Below, piece after piece: positions 9,670 through 18,140 of a DNA stretch of 64,000 nucleotides. The stretch's first letter is position 1. Each line of letters starts with the position of its first letter. The stretch covers positions 2,294,001 through 2,358,000 of the forward strand of contig NZ_OZ257126.1 in assembly GCF_965278975.1 (NCBI RefSeq), read 5' to 3'. The stretch comes from Ferrovibrio sp965278975. Lineage in GTDB: Bacteria; Pseudomonadota; Alphaproteobacteria; Ferrovibrionales; Ferrovibrionaceae. Both the position numbers and the translations under genes were made by a program. The notes beneath the pieces were generated by a model. The model did not search any database and had not been told where the DNA came from. It was given only the letters and a program-made list of their open reading frames with translations.

Positions 9670-10493
9670 CCGACAAGACCAAAAACGCTGCCAAAGCCGA
9701 GGCCAAGGACGGTGCCAAAGAGGGTGAACGCATCGCCAAGCGGCTGGCGCGCGCCGGCCTGTGTTCGCGCCGCGATGCCGAACGCTGGATCGTCGAAGGC
9801 CGTGTGATGCTGAACGGCAAGCTGCTGACCACGCCGGCGGTGGTGGTGACTGCTGCCGACCGCATCGTGGTGGATGGCCAGCCGGTGGGGGGGCCGGAAC
9901 GCACGCGGCTGTGGCTGCTGCACAAGAAGCGCGGCCTGATGACCACGCATCGTGATCCGCAGGGCCGCCCGACGGTGTTCGAGCAACTGCCCGAGGACAT
10001 GCCGCGCGTCATCTCGGTCGGTCGGCTCGATTTCAATTCCGAAGGCCTGCTGCTGCTGACCAATGATGGCGCCCTGGCGCGCAAGCTGGAATTGCCGAGC
10101 CAGGGCTGGCTGCGGCGCTACCGCGTGCGCGTGCATGGCCAGGTGGTGGAGGCGCTGTTGGCACGGGTGGCCAATGGCATCACCATCGATGGCGTCGAAT
10201 ATGGCCCGATCCAGGCCAGCATCGAGCGCCAGAAGGGCGATAATGCCTGGCTGATCATCGGCCTGCGCGAAGGCAAGAACCGCGAAATCCGCCGTGTGCT
10301 GGAGCATCTCGGCTATCCGGTCAGCCGCCTGATCCGCGTTGCCTATGGCCCGTTCCAGCTCGGCAACCTGGTGGAAGGCGAAGTGCGCGAAGTGGCCGGC
10401 AAGGTGCTGGCCGAGCAGCTTGGCGAGAAGCCGGCGAAGCGTCCGCGCACGGGTCAGGATCGCGGCCAAGACCGCTCCAAAAAGCCCGGCTGA
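9666..10493 (+). CDS. rluB: 23S rRNA pseudouridine synthase, RluB family
   Basis: This 275-aa protein has an N-terminal S4 RNA-binding domain (RIAKRLARAGLCSRRDAERW, roughly residues 20-80) and a RsuA/RluB catalytic domain. In GRLDFNSEGLLLLTNDG the Asp is the catalytic residue, and EGKNREIRRVLEHLGYPVSRLIR is the conserved C-terminal motif. The family converts a uridine of 23S (or 16S) rRNA to pseudouridine. The N-terminus is Lys/Ala-rich and the C-terminus is a basic tail, both normal. ATG at 9666 overlaps the upstream stop, and its stop overlaps the rsmD ATG. Confidence 0.93.
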   Translation: MTDKTKNAAKAEAKDGAKEGERIAKRLARAGLCSRRDAERWIVEGRVMLNGKLLTTPAVVVTAADRIVVDGQPVGGPERTRLWLLHKKRGLMTTHRDPQGRPTVFEQLPEDMPRVISVGRLDFNSEGLLLLTNDGALARKLELPSQGWLRRYRVRVHGQVVEALLARVANGITIDGVEYGPIQASIERQKGDNAWLIIGLREGKNREIRRVLEHLGYPVSRLIRVAYGPFQLGNLVEGEVREVAGKVLAEQLGEKPAKRPRTGQDRGQDRSKKPG

Positions 10494-11065
10494 TGCGCAT
10501 AGTCGGCGGCAGCCATCGCGGCCGCGCGCTGCATGCGCCAGCGGAGCAGAGCACGCGCCCGACCACCGACCGCGTGCGTGAATCGCTGTTCAACATGCTG
10601 CTGCATTCTCCCGCCTTGCTCACTGACGAGGGCAAGACCCGGCTGGATGGCGGCATCGTGCTGGATGCTTTCGCCGGCAGCGGTGCTCTGAGTTTTGAGG
10701 CGCTGTCGCGCGGCGCGCTGCATGCCTATCTGTTCGAGATCGATGCGGCGGCGCGGCGCTGCATCCTGCGCAATGCCTCTGATCTGAACCTCGCCGAACG
10801 TATCACCCTGCGTGCCGCCGATGCGCGCCAGCCAGGCCACGCCGTGGCGCCGGTGGATATCGTCTTCCTCGACCCACCCTATCGTTCAGGGCTTGGCACG
10901 CCAGTATTGCAGGGCCTGGACCGCGAAGGCTGGCTGAAGCCACAGGCGCTGGCGATCATCGAGACCGATGCCAAGGGCGCTTTCGCGGTGCCGGATGGTT
11001 TCGATCTGCTGGAAGAACGCCAGCAAGGTCCGGCGCGGCTGACATTCCTGCGGAAGCAGCCCTAG
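10493..11065 (+). CDS. rsmD: 16S rRNA (guanine966-N2)-methyltransferase RsmD
   Basis: This 190-aa SAM-dependent methyltransferase modifies G966 of 16S rRNA. It begins MRIVGGSHRGRALHAP with RPTTDRVRESLFNML, has the SAM-binding LDAFAGSGALSFEALSRGA (about residue 55) and the catalytic DPPY (VFLDPPYRSG). Start and previous stop overlap (TGATG), giving a coupled rRNA-modification pair with rluB. Confidence 0.95.
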   Translation: MRIVGGSHRGRALHAPAEQSTRPTTDRVRESLFNMLLHSPALLTDEGKTRLDGGIVLDAFAGSGALSFEALSRGALHAYLFEIDAAARRCILRNASDLNLAERITLRAADARQPGHAVAPVDIVFLDPPYRSGLGTPVLQGLDREGWLKPQALAIIETDAKGAFAVPDGFDLLEERQQGPARLTFLRKQP

Positions 11066-11068
11066 CTT

Positions 11069-11187
11069 CGTCATGCCCGCGAAGGCGGGCATCCCATTGC
11101 CTCGCAAGTGAAATGAGACCCTGTAAGCGCGCGAACGCTACAGGCGTTCGTGGGCGCACAGTCCCGAAGGGCCGGCGCGAGGGTGAC
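11069..11187 (+). repeat. Dispersed intergenic three-hairpin repeat, copy 2
   Basis: This ~119-bp copy of the 5171-5293 element starts 3 bp after the rsmD stop and ends before the convergent Rieske gene. The first dyad is intact. The second has CGAACGCT against GGCGTTCG, a change still compatible with a T-G wobble pair. The third has lost one base pair (GTCCC against GGGCC). The segment joining the first and second dyads differs in sequence and length between copies. Confidence 0.85.
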
Positions 11188-11203
11188 GTGGCATGCGATA
11201 CGC

Positions 11204-12370
11204 CTAATCTTCCACCGACTTTGTACCCAGATCGGCATCGAGCTGCTCGTGGAATACCTTGATGCCGTATTCGAGCTGACCGAAGGTGAAATGCCGGTTG
11301 GCGCCGGAGCGCAGGGAAGCCTGGATGCGCTCGGAAATCCACAGGTCTTCCGCCTGGAACACGCCGCCTTCGATCAGTGCGAAGGAACGCTGCCAATGGT
11401 CGCGCTCCTTGTCGTTGCGTGGCGGGTGCGGGGTGAGCATCGTATGCACGAAATCGGTTTCGTCCGTGCCAGCCGGATACATCGTCAGGATGCTGGTGTA
11501 ATCGGGATGCAGCACCAGCACGGTGTTGGGATAGATCACATAGGCGAAGCTGACATGGCGCCGTGCATCCCAGTCGCTTTCCGGCAGATGGGCGATCTCG
11601 CCGAATTCCTGCCGTGCCACGATGGAGCGGATATGGCGGCCGACGCGGTCCAGGATCGCGGCGCCATCCTGGAAGAACGGCCCGACGGTTTTGTGATGCA
11701 GCCGCACCACATGGTAGCTTTCCAGGAAGGCATCCATGATCAGCTTCCAGTTGGTCTTGCGCCGCGTCACCGCGCGGGCAAAGCCATGCATGGCCTTGAA
11801 GCCGAATACATCCAGGTCTTCGCCGAGGCCGGAGAGGAAGCTGCTCAAATCCATATCGTCGGCGTCACCAGCCTGGGGGATGCCCCAGATCAGGCCGTGG
11901 CGCACCTCCAGCGGAAACGGCGTCAGGCCATGCTGCGCTGGATCCAGGCCGGGGAAAGTGTCCAGGCAGGGGATGTGCTTCACCCTGCCATCCAGATCAT
12001 AGGTCCAGTTGTGATACGGGCAGACCAGGGATGATTTGCGCGTCGGCTCAGGGCAATCGGTAAGCCGCACGCCGCGATGGCGACAGGCATTGAGGAAGCC
12101 GCGAAGCTGCCCGTCGCGGCCACGCAGCAGCAGCAAGGGGCGGTCGATGATATCCAGGGTCAGGGTGTCGCCGGGCTTGGGCAGGGTGCTTTCATGCCCC
12201 AGCACCAGGGGCATGCGCCGGAACAGCCGCTCCTGCTCCAGCGTGGCGCGGACGGGATCGTAGTAGACCTCGGGTGCGATATGGAACGGGCGCGCCAGCT
12301 TCTCGGCCCGCTCGGCGGCAAGGCCGTTCAGCAGGCGCCGGAATTGCGCCAGATGCGCCGGATGCCGCAC
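11204..12370 (-). CDS. Rieske non-haem iron oxygenase, alpha-subunit type
   Basis: This 388-aa protein has an N-terminal Rieske 2Fe-2S domain (CRHRGVRL and CPYHNWTY near residues 90-115) and a catalytic domain with the mononuclear iron facial triad region NWKLIMDAFLESYHVVRLHH near residue 210 and a later acidic AEDLWI. Such enzymes hydroxylate aromatic or quaternary-amine substrates using electrons from a separate reductase, which is not encoded beside it. The GTG start at 12370 is supported by AGGGAGGA seven bases upstream. The gene stands alone; substrate unknown. Confidence 0.88.
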   Translation of the reverse strand: MRHPAHLAQFRRLLNGLAAERAEKLARPFHIAPEVYYDPVRATLEQERLFRRMPLVLGHESTLPKPGDTLTLDIIDRPLLLLRGRDGQLRGFLNACRHRGVRLTDCPEPTRKSSLVCPYHNWTYDLDGRVKHIPCLDTFPGLDPAQHGLTPFPLEVRHGLIWGIPQAGDADDMDLSSFLSGLGEDLDVFGFKAMHGFARAVTRRKTNWKLIMDAFLESYHVVRLHHKTVGPFFQDGAAILDRVGRHIRSIVARQEFGEIAHLPESDWDARRHVSFAYVIYPNTVLVLHPDYTSILTMYPAGTDETDFVHTMLTPHPPRNDKERDHWQRSFALIEGGVFQAEDLWISERIQASLRSGANRHFTFGQLEYGIKVFHEQLDADLGTKSVED

Positions 12371-12549
12371 CCTGAAATCCTCCCTGTGGCCCGCTGGATG
12401 GAGCCTTTCTTATCCCCCAGGGAAGCACGATGGCCCGAAAATGCAAGCGGAATTGCCAAAACTGACGTTACGTCAAGTGGTTAGCGGCATTTCGCGGCCG
12501 CAACCGGCTTTCATTGCCCAGGCCACGCTTGGGTGCTAAAACCCGCGCC

Positions 12550-13038
12550 ATGACAAAGCCTCAACCCATTGCCCCGGAATCCATGGTTTCCGAGGCAGTT
12601 CCCGCCGGCATGAAAAAACTCGCCCTGGAGGTCGGCTTCATGGCGGTGAACGGCCCGCTCTGGGGCCGGCTCGATCCCGATGACGGCATGCCGGTGATGG
12701 GCTTCCGGGTGGAAGAACGGCATATCAATCCGGGCCAGATCTGCCATGGCGGCATGATGATGACCTTCGCCGACATGCTGCTGGGCTTCACGGCGGGCAT
12801 TGCCGCTGGCGGCCGCAAGTTCATTCCGACAATCCAGTTGACCGGTGACTTCGCCGCCCCGGCGCCGCTGGGCGCCTGGGTCGAGGGCAAGGGCCGCCTG
12901 GTGCGCCTGACCCGCAACATGGGTTTCGTCGACAGCCTGATCACCGCCGATGGCGTGCCCTGCCTGCGCGCCAATGGCATCATGAAGATTCCGTCGCAGG
13001 ATACGCCGCATGGCGATATCCGCCGCCTGTTTGGATAA
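12550..13038 (+). CDS. PaaI-type hotdog-fold thioesterase
   Basis: This 162-aa single-hotdog protein carries the PaaI-type INPGQICHGGMMMTFADMLLGF segment (HGG plus the catalytic acidic position) and TIQLTGDFAAPAPLG. It probably hydrolyses a medium-chain or aromatic acyl-CoA. The frame is open from 12514, but ATG 12550 (MTKPQPIAPESM) is the conventional start. It ends 6 bp before lepA; whether they are co-transcribed is unclear. Confidence 0.88.
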   Translation: MTKPQPIAPESMVSEAVPAGMKKLALEVGFMAVNGPLWGRLDPDDGMPVMGFRVEERHINPGQICHGGMMMTFADMLLGFTAGIAAGGRKFIPTIQLTGDFAAPAPLGAWVEGKGRLVRLTRNMGFVDSLITADGVPCLRANGIMKIPSQDTPHGDIRRLFG

Positions 13039-13043
13039 GCACC

Positions 13044-14849
13044 TTGGCCACCGACCTTTCCCTGATCCGCAACTTCTCGATCATCGCCCATATCGATCAC
13101 GGCAAGTCGACCCTTGCCGACCGCCTGATCGAAACCTGCGGCGCGCTGGAGAAGCGCGAGATGACCGAGCAGATTCTCGACAGCATGGATATCGAGAAGG
13201 AGCGCGGCATCACCATCAAGGCACAGACCGTGCGCTTGAACTATCAGGCAAAGGACGGCAAGACCTATGTGCTGAACCTGATGGACACGCCCGGCCATGT
13301 CGACTTCGCCTATGAAGTCAGCCGCAGCCTGGCGGCCTGCGAAGGCTCGCTGCTGGTGGTGGATGCCAGCCAGGGCGTGGAAGCGCAGACCCTGGCCAAT
13401 GTGTATCAGGCGCTTGATGCCAACCACGAAATCGTGCCGGTGCTGAACAAGATCGATCTGCCGGCGGCGGAACCCGACCGCGTCAAGGCGCAGATCGAGG
13501 AAGTGATCGGCCTGGATGCCACCGACGCGGTGGAAATCTCGGCCAAGACCGGCCTGGGCATCGACAAGGTGCTGGAAGCCCTGGTCACGCGGCTGCCGGC
13601 GCCGAAGGGCGACCGCGATGCGCCGCTGAAGGCGCTGCTGGTGGATAGCTGGTACGATGCCTATCTCGGCGTCGTGGTGCTGTTCCGCGTCGTCGATGGC
13701 ACGATCCGCAAAGGCCAGAAGATCAAGTTCATGTCCACCGGCGCGGTCTATCCGGTGGAGCGCGTCGGCGTATTCACGCCCAAGCGCGTGCTGATGGATG
13801 AACTCGGCCCCGGCGAGATGGGTTTCTTCACCGCCGCGATCAAGGAAGTGGCCGATACCAACGTGGGCGACACGATCACCGAGGACAAGCGCGCGACCCA
13901 GACGGCTCTGCCGGGCTTCAAGCCTTCGGTGCCGGTGGTGTTCTGCGGCCTTTATCCGGTGGATGCCTCGTCCTTCACCGAATTGCGCGACAGCCTGGCC
14001 AAGCTGCGGCTGAACGATGCCAGCTTCCATTTCGAGATGGAAAGCTCGGCGGCGCTCGGCTTCGGCTTCCGCTGCGGTTTCCTCGGCCTGCTGCATCTGG
14101 AAATCATCCAGGAGCGCCTGGAGCGCGAATTCAACCTCGATCTCATCACCACGGCGCCGAGCGTGATCTACAAGGTGCATCGGATCGATGGCACCGTGGA
14201 AGACGTGCATAACCCGGCCGACATGCCCGATCCGACCCAGATCGACCATATCGACGAGCCGTGGATCAAGGCCACTATCATGGTGCCGGACGAGTATCTC
14301 GGCAGCATCCTCAAGCTCTGCGAGGACAAGCGTGGCCGCCAGATCCAGCTTACCTATGCCGGCAACCGCGCCATGGTGGTCTATCGCCTGCCGCTGAACG
14401 AAGTGGTGTTCGATTTCTACGACCGGCTCAAGTCGGTGAGTCGTGGCTATGCCAGCTTCGACTACGCCATGGACGAGTATGAGACCGGCAATCTGGTGAA
14501 GATGTCGATCCTGGTGAATGCCGAGCCGGTGGATGCACTGGCCACCATCGTGCATGCCGCGCGCGCTGAAACGCGGGGCCGTCAGCTCTGCGAACGGCTG
14601 AAGGAACTGATCCCGCGCCAGATGTTCAAGATCGCCATCCAGGCGGCGATCGGCGGCCGCATCATTGCCCGCGAAGACATTTCCGCCCTGCGCAAGGACG
14701 TGCTGGCGAAATGCTATGGCGGCGATATCAGCCGCAAGCGCAAGCTGCTGGAGAAGCAGAAAGAGGGCAAGAAGCGCATGCGCAATGTCGGCAATGTGGA
14801 AATCCCGCAGGAAGCCTTCATCGCCGCGCTCAAGATGCCGGAACCCTGA
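13044..14849 (+). CDS. lepA: Elongation factor 4 (LepA)
   Basis: This 601-aa translational GTPase acts on ribosomes, with proposed roles in back-translocation and 30S biogenesis. GTPase motifs are AHIDHGKST (G1), ERGITIKAQ (G2), DTPGHVDF (G3) and NKIDLP (G4). The LepA-specific C-terminal domain ends with GGDISRKRKLLEKQKEGKKR. The TTG start at 13044 begins MATDLSLIRNF, directly matching the family start; GGATAAG just upstream overlaps the preceding stop. Confidence 0.97.
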   Translation: MATDLSLIRNFSIIAHIDHGKSTLADRLIETCGALEKREMTEQILDSMDIEKERGITIKAQTVRLNYQAKDGKTYVLNLMDTPGHVDFAYEVSRSLAACEGSLLVVDASQGVEAQTLANVYQALDANHEIVPVLNKIDLPAAEPDRVKAQIEEVIGLDATDAVEISAKTGLGIDKVLEALVTRLPAPKGDRDAPLKALLVDSWYDAYLGVVVLFRVVDGTIRKGQKIKFMSTGAVYPVERVGVFTPKRVLMDELGPGEMGFFTAAIKEVADTNVGDTITEDKRATQTALPGFKPSVPVVFCGLYPVDASSFTELRDSLAKLRLNDASFHFEMESSAALGFGFRCGFLGLLHLEIIQERLEREFNLDLITTAPSVIYKVHRIDGTVEDVHNPADMPDPTQIDHIDEPWIKATIMVPDEYLGSILKLCEDKRGRQIQLTYAGNRAMVVYRLPLNEVVFDFYDRLKSVSRGYASFDYAMDEYETGNLVKMSILVNAEPVDALATIVHAARAETRGRQLCERLKELIPRQMFKIAIQAAIGGRIIAREDISALRKDVLAKCYGGDISRKRKLLEKQKEGKKRMRNVGNVEIPQEAFIAALKMPEP

Positions 14850-14873
14850 TCGGGGCTGGAGTGGGACTCTGCT

Positions 14874-15197
14874 CTAGCTGAGCGCGCCGAAGCGGGCGCG
14901 CTGCTTCGCCTCCGGCTTGCGGAACAGCCAGATCGCCACCACGCCGATGGCGGCCAGCACGATGGCACCGGGCTGGTGCAGCAGGCCGGTCATGCCCGGG
15001 TCCCAGATATAGGCTGGCAGGTAGCGTTCAATCAGGGCCTGCAGCAGGGTGAGGCTGCCGGCATCGAGCTGGTACCAGAAGGCACCCAGTTCGCCCAGGC
15101 GGGCCTGGCCGGTCTCCAGCCAGTTCAAGGCATCGCCGCCCAGTGCCATCAGGCTCAAGGCCACCAGCACCCAGCCGATCCAGCGCCCCAGAAACAT
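14874..15197 (-). CDS. Small membrane protein of unknown function
   Basis: This 107-aa protein is predicted to have two membrane helices: residues about 3-22 (FLGRWIGWVLVALSLMALG) and about 75-95 (PGAIVLAAIGVVAIWLF), with a basic C-terminus. A longer reading of the frame would run into the tRNA-Ser gene, so the ATG at 15197 is chosen. The middle (WYQLDAGSLTLLQALIERYLPAYIWDPGM) recalls uncharacterised alphaproteobacterial membrane proteins, but I cannot assign a function. It converges on lepA with a 24-bp gap. Confidence 0.75.
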   Translation of the reverse strand: MFLGRWIGWVLVALSLMALGGDALNWLETGQARLGELGAFWYQLDAGSLTLLQALIERYLPAYIWDPGMTGLLHQPGAIVLAAIGVVAIWLFRKPEAKQRARFGALS

Positions 15198-15293
15198 CGT
15201 AACCCCCGCAGAAAGCCCTATCGGCCAATAGCTTAAAGCCAGGGACGGGACAATTGCAAATTCGCCTAGCCTAAGTATAGTGCCGCCCGCGCT

Positions 15294-15384
15294 GGATGGG
15301 TGGCCGAGTGGTCGAAGGCGCGCGCCTGGAAAGTGCGTATACCCCAAAAGGGTATCGTGGGTTCGAATCCCACCCCATCCGCCA
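15294..15384 (+). tRNA. tRNA-Ser (anticodon GGA)
   Basis: The acceptor stem is GGATGGG (15294-15300) with CCCATCC (15374-15380), discriminator G and encoded CCA. The D arm is GGCCGAGTGGTCGAAGGC. The anticodon stem CGCGC/GTGCG encloses loop CTGGAAA with anticodon GGA. A long variable arm (ATACCCC/GGGTATC) is the class II hallmark of tRNA-Ser, and the T arm is GTGGGTTCGAATCCCAC. Confidence 0.97.
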
Positions 15385-15398
15385 CGCAGTCACCCCCT

Positions 15399-15414
15399 GG
15401 AGAACCGATTCTCC
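15399..15414 (+). terminator. Hairpin downstream of tRNA-Ser
   Basis: GGAGAA/TTCTCC with a CCGA loop lies 15 bp after the tRNA CCA end, flanked by outer C-run/G-run complementarity. No T-run follows, so it may be a processing or rho-dependent end rather than a classical intrinsic terminator. Confidence 0.45.
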
Positions 15415-15461
15415 GCGGGGCGGCAAATCATCGAACATTCCGCGCGCTTTGCGCCAATACG

Positions 15462-15486
15462 GCCCCGGAGATCGGGGCTCCGGGGC
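15462..15486. terminator. GC-rich hairpin between tRNA-Ser region and minus-strand ORF
   Basis: GCCCCGGAG and CTCCGGGGC are perfect 9-bp arms around 7 bases, immediately 3' of the minus-strand stop at 15488. It probably ends the minus-strand transcript, although no T-run is present. Confidence 0.5.
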
Positions 15487-15487
15487 G

Positions 15488-15643
15488 TCATTTCGGGTGT
15501 CGATAGCTGGCTGAATGGCTAGCTTTCTCCGGCGGCGCGTCGATGATATAGGGGGCGAACCATTTCACATGTGCCATGGCCGCTGAGGGCAGACCACAAA
15601 GAAGCACAAGCGAAACCACACCCGCAAACCTTAGACGCTTCAT
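15488..15643 (-). pseudogene. Truncated secreted/membrane protein remnant (51 aa)
   Basis: The minus strand from ATG 15643 encodes 51 aa with a clean signal peptide (MKRLRFAGVVSLVLLCG... ending AMA) followed by HVKWFAPYIIDAPPEK and then an early stop. It has a good purine-rich ribosome site (AAGGGGGCG). As I recall, the N-terminal block HVKWF-PY---APP resembles the start of larger DoxX-like membrane proteins, so this is best read as a gene truncated after its first exposed segment. No continuation is recognisable in other frames before the tRNA. It could alternatively be a real small secreted peptide. Confidence 0.5.
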
Positions 15644-15669
15644 GGTTTCGCCCCCTTGATGACCTTCGC

Positions 15670-16332
15670 TTACTCAGCCGCCTCCTTGGCCTGCTCGCCA
15701 AGTACCACTTTAGCGTAGATGATGCCGAGCCCATACGCACCGCCATATTTCTTGGCGATGCCCGTGGTCAGGTCGTAGGTTTCGAGGCGGGCCCAATCGC
15801 GCTGCAATTCCAGCAGGTATTGCAGGGCGGTCATCGGGCGGGCGCCGGCCTGCACCATGCGTGCCATGGCGCGCTCATGCGCCTCCCCGGAAACATCACC
15901 GCAGGCATCGGCGATCACATAGACCTCGAAGCCCTGTTCCAGCGCCGAGAGCACCGGGTCGACGATGCAGACCGAGGTCCACAGACCGGAGAATACCAGC
16001 CGCTGCTTGCCGATGCGGTTGACCTCCCGGATCACGGCTTCGTCCTCCCAGGTATTCATCGTCGTGCGGTCGATCAGGGCCTGGCCTGGGAAGGCGTCGG
16101 TGATCTCGCTGAACATCGGGCCGGAGAAGGTTTTCTCGGCGGCCGTGGTCAGGATGGTCGGCACCTTGAAGCCGGCTGCCGCCTTGGCAACCATGGCTGC
16201 GTTATTGCGCAGGGCAACGATGTCGATCGATTTGGTAGCGAAAGCCATCTGCGACTGGAAGTCGATCATGATGAGGGTGTGGTCGGGGCCGTTGAGCAGG
16301 GATTTCGCGGGCTTTGCGGTGGCGGTGAGCAT
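15670..16332 (-). CDS. Isochorismatase-family hydrolase (YcaC-like)
   Basis: This 220-aa protein has a cysteine-hydrolase fold: an N-terminal ILDFQ-type Asp (LIMIDFQSQMAF), a Lys in AEKTFSG and the nucleophile Cys in GLWTSVCIVDPVLSALEQGFEVYVIADACG. The length and the TALQYLLELQRDWAR C-terminal block match YcaC-like members, which are amidase-like with unclear physiological substrates. It lies 39 bp downstream of katA on the same strand and is probably co-transcribed with it. Confidence 0.85.
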   Translation of the reverse strand: MLTATAKPAKSLLNGPDHTLIMIDFQSQMAFATKSIDIVALRNNAAMVAKAAAGFKVPTILTTAAEKTFSGPMFSEITDAFPGQALIDRTTMNTWEDEAVIREVNRIGKQRLVFSGLWTSVCIVDPVLSALEQGFEVYVIADACGDVSGEAHERAMARMVQAGARPMTALQYLLELQRDWARLETYDLTTGIAKKYGGAYGLGIIYAKVVLGEQAKEAAE

Positions 16333-16371
16333 GATGGGATTCCTTGGATCGGAGAGAGAGGGGAGGAAGGT

Positions 16372-17838
16372 TTACTCGGCCGCTGCGGCCGTTACGGTCA
16401 AACCGAGCGCCTTGGCCACGCCGGCGCCATAGGCCGGATCGGCCTTGGTGCAATTGCCGATATGGCGCTGCTTGATCTCCAGCGCGGCGTCGCCCATGGC
16501 GCGGGCGGTATTCTCGAACAGCACCTGCTGCTGTGCCGGGGTCATCAGCCGGAACAGGTCGCCCGGCTGGCTGTAGTAATCCTCATCCAGGCGATGATCC
16601 CAGTGCCAGGCATCGCCGGCGGCCAGGGGCTTCTCATTCAGCGCCGGCTGGTCCTGCCATTCCTTGTAACTGTTCGGCACATAGCCGAGGCGGGCGCCCT
16701 GGTTGCCATCGGTGCGCATGGCACCATCGCGGTGATAGCTGTGGAATGGGCATTTCGGTGCATTGACCGGGATGTTGCTGAAGTTCACGCCCAGGCGATA
16801 GCGCTGCGTGTCGCCATAGGAGAACAGGCGGGCCTGCAGCATCTTGTCCGGCGAAAAGCCGATGCCCGGCACGATATTGGCTGGCGAGAAGGCGGCCTGT
16901 TCCACCTCGGCGAAAACATTCTCCGGGTTGCGGTTCAGCTCCAGCACACCCACCTCGATCAGCGGATAATCCTGGCGCGGCCACACTTTGGTGAGATCGA
17001 AAGGATTGAGGCGATAACTGCCGGCCTCGGCTTCCGGCATCACCTGCACATAGAGCGTCCAGCGCGGGAAGTCGCCGGCCTCGATGCTGCCATACAGGTC
17101 GCGCTGATGGCTTTCGCGGTCATTGCCGATCAGGGCGGCGGATTCGGCATCAGTCAGGGTCTCGATGCCCTGATGGGTTTTCAGCGTGAACTTGACCCAG
17201 AAGCGCTCACCTGCCGCGTTGATGAAGCTGAAGGTATGGCTGCCGAAGCCATGCATGTGGCGGTAGGTCCGGGGGATGCCGCGGTCGCTCATCACGATGG
17301 TCACCTGATGCAGTGCCTCGGGCAGCAGGGTCCAGAAATCCCAGTTGTTATTGGCGCTGCGCATGCCGGTGCGCGGATCGCGCTTCACGGCATGGTTCAG
17401 ATCGGGGAAGCGCAGCGGATCGCGCAGGAAGAAGACCGGCGTGTTGTTGCCCACCAGATCCCAGTTGCCTTCCTCGGTATAGAACTTGACCGCGAAGCCA
17501 CGGATATCGCGCTCGGCATCGGCAGCGCCGCGCTCGCCGGCAACGGTGGAGAAGCGCACGAACAGGTCGGTCTGCTTGCCGATCTCGGAGAATATCCTGG
17601 CCTTGCTGTAGCGGGTGATGTCCTGGGTCACCGTGAAGCTGCCATAGGCGCCGGAGCCCTTGGCATGCATGCGGCGCTCCGGGATCACCTCGCGGTCGAA
17701 ATGCGCCAGCTTCTCGATCAGCCAGATATCCTGCAGCAAAGCCGGGCCGCGCGGGCCGGCGGTCATGGTATTGAAATTATCGGCAACCGGGGCGCCGTTG
17801 GCATGGGTCAGATGCGGCGGCTTGGTGCTGTCGGCCAT
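16372..17838 (-). CDS. katA: Catalase (small-subunit, haem-binding)
   Basis: This 488-aa monofunctional catalase of the small-subunit clade disproportionates hydrogen peroxide. The distal-haem His58 lies in RRMHAKGSGAYG, the Asn region in NNTPVFFLRDP, and the proximal haem Tyr in RLFSYGDTQRYRLG. The frame remains open to 17976, but the ATG at 17838 (MADSTKPPHLT) fits the family and follows a GAGGG ribosome site. The C-terminus is Ala-rich, without a flavodoxin-like domain. It is divergent from the RidA operon. Confidence 0.95.
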   Translation of the reverse strand: MADSTKPPHLTHANGAPVADNFNTMTAGPRGPALLQDIWLIEKLAHFDREVIPERRMHAKGSGAYGSFTVTQDITRYSKARIFSEIGKQTDLFVRFSTVAGERGAADAERDIRGFAVKFYTEEGNWDLVGNNTPVFFLRDPLRFPDLNHAVKRDPRTGMRSANNNWDFWTLLPEALHQVTIVMSDRGIPRTYRHMHGFGSHTFSFINAAGERFWVKFTLKTHQGIETLTDAESAALIGNDRESHQRDLYGSIEAGDFPRWTLYVQVMPEAEAGSYRLNPFDLTKVWPRQDYPLIEVGVLELNRNPENVFAEVEQAAFSPANIVPGIGFSPDKMLQARLFSYGDTQRYRLGVNFSNIPVNAPKCPFHSYHRDGAMRTDGNQGARLGYVPNSYKEWQDQPALNEKPLAAGDAWHWDHRLDEDYYSQPGDLFRLMTPAQQQVLFENTARAMGDAALEIKQRHIGNCTKADPAYGAGVAKALGLTVTAAAAE

Positions 17839-18140
17839 GATGGGGTTCCCTCTGTTGGATTTCTGGAAGCGGCATCGGTCGCTGGTGCAGGCAGAATGCG
17901 GCGATGCTGCATGGCGCGAAATCAGACGAAAGGTTCCAGGCCCTATATCAAGGTATGGCTCGTGGCCACGCCCCAAATGGCCCTCGCCTTAATTCAATCC
18001 GATCCGCCTAAAAAATGATCTGGTTTGGAATAGGAAGTAATAATTCACTTACTTATGTTGCGAGGTTGCTTCTCCGCCGCTACGCTGTGTTTCAAGCCAT
18101 CCATTCCGACAGCGAAACAGCGTATGGGGAAAAGCAGCGC
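17839..18140. other. Divergent intergenic region between katA and the RidA operon
   Basis: These 302 bp hold no convincing gene. The segment around 17990-18060 is markedly AT-rich, as expected for promoters of the divergent genes, and includes ACTTACTTATG (18047-18057), which resembles the left half of the operator at 33472. No clear OxyR-like or complete dyad is seen. Confidence 0.6.

Noticed and set aside
12561..14555. 664-codon minus-strand open frame opposite lepA
   Set aside because: lepA is unambiguous; the opposite frame has the low-complexity His/Arg composition of an antisense reading.
15571..18018. 815-codon plus-strand open frame across katA and the isochorismatase-like gene
   Set aside because: It mirrors two well-supported minus-strand genes and is His/Gly/Gln-rich, the usual product of reading high-GC codons in antisense.
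18047..18057. Fourth copy of the island operator
   Set aside because: Only the left half (ACTTACTTATG) matches; the right half-site is absent.
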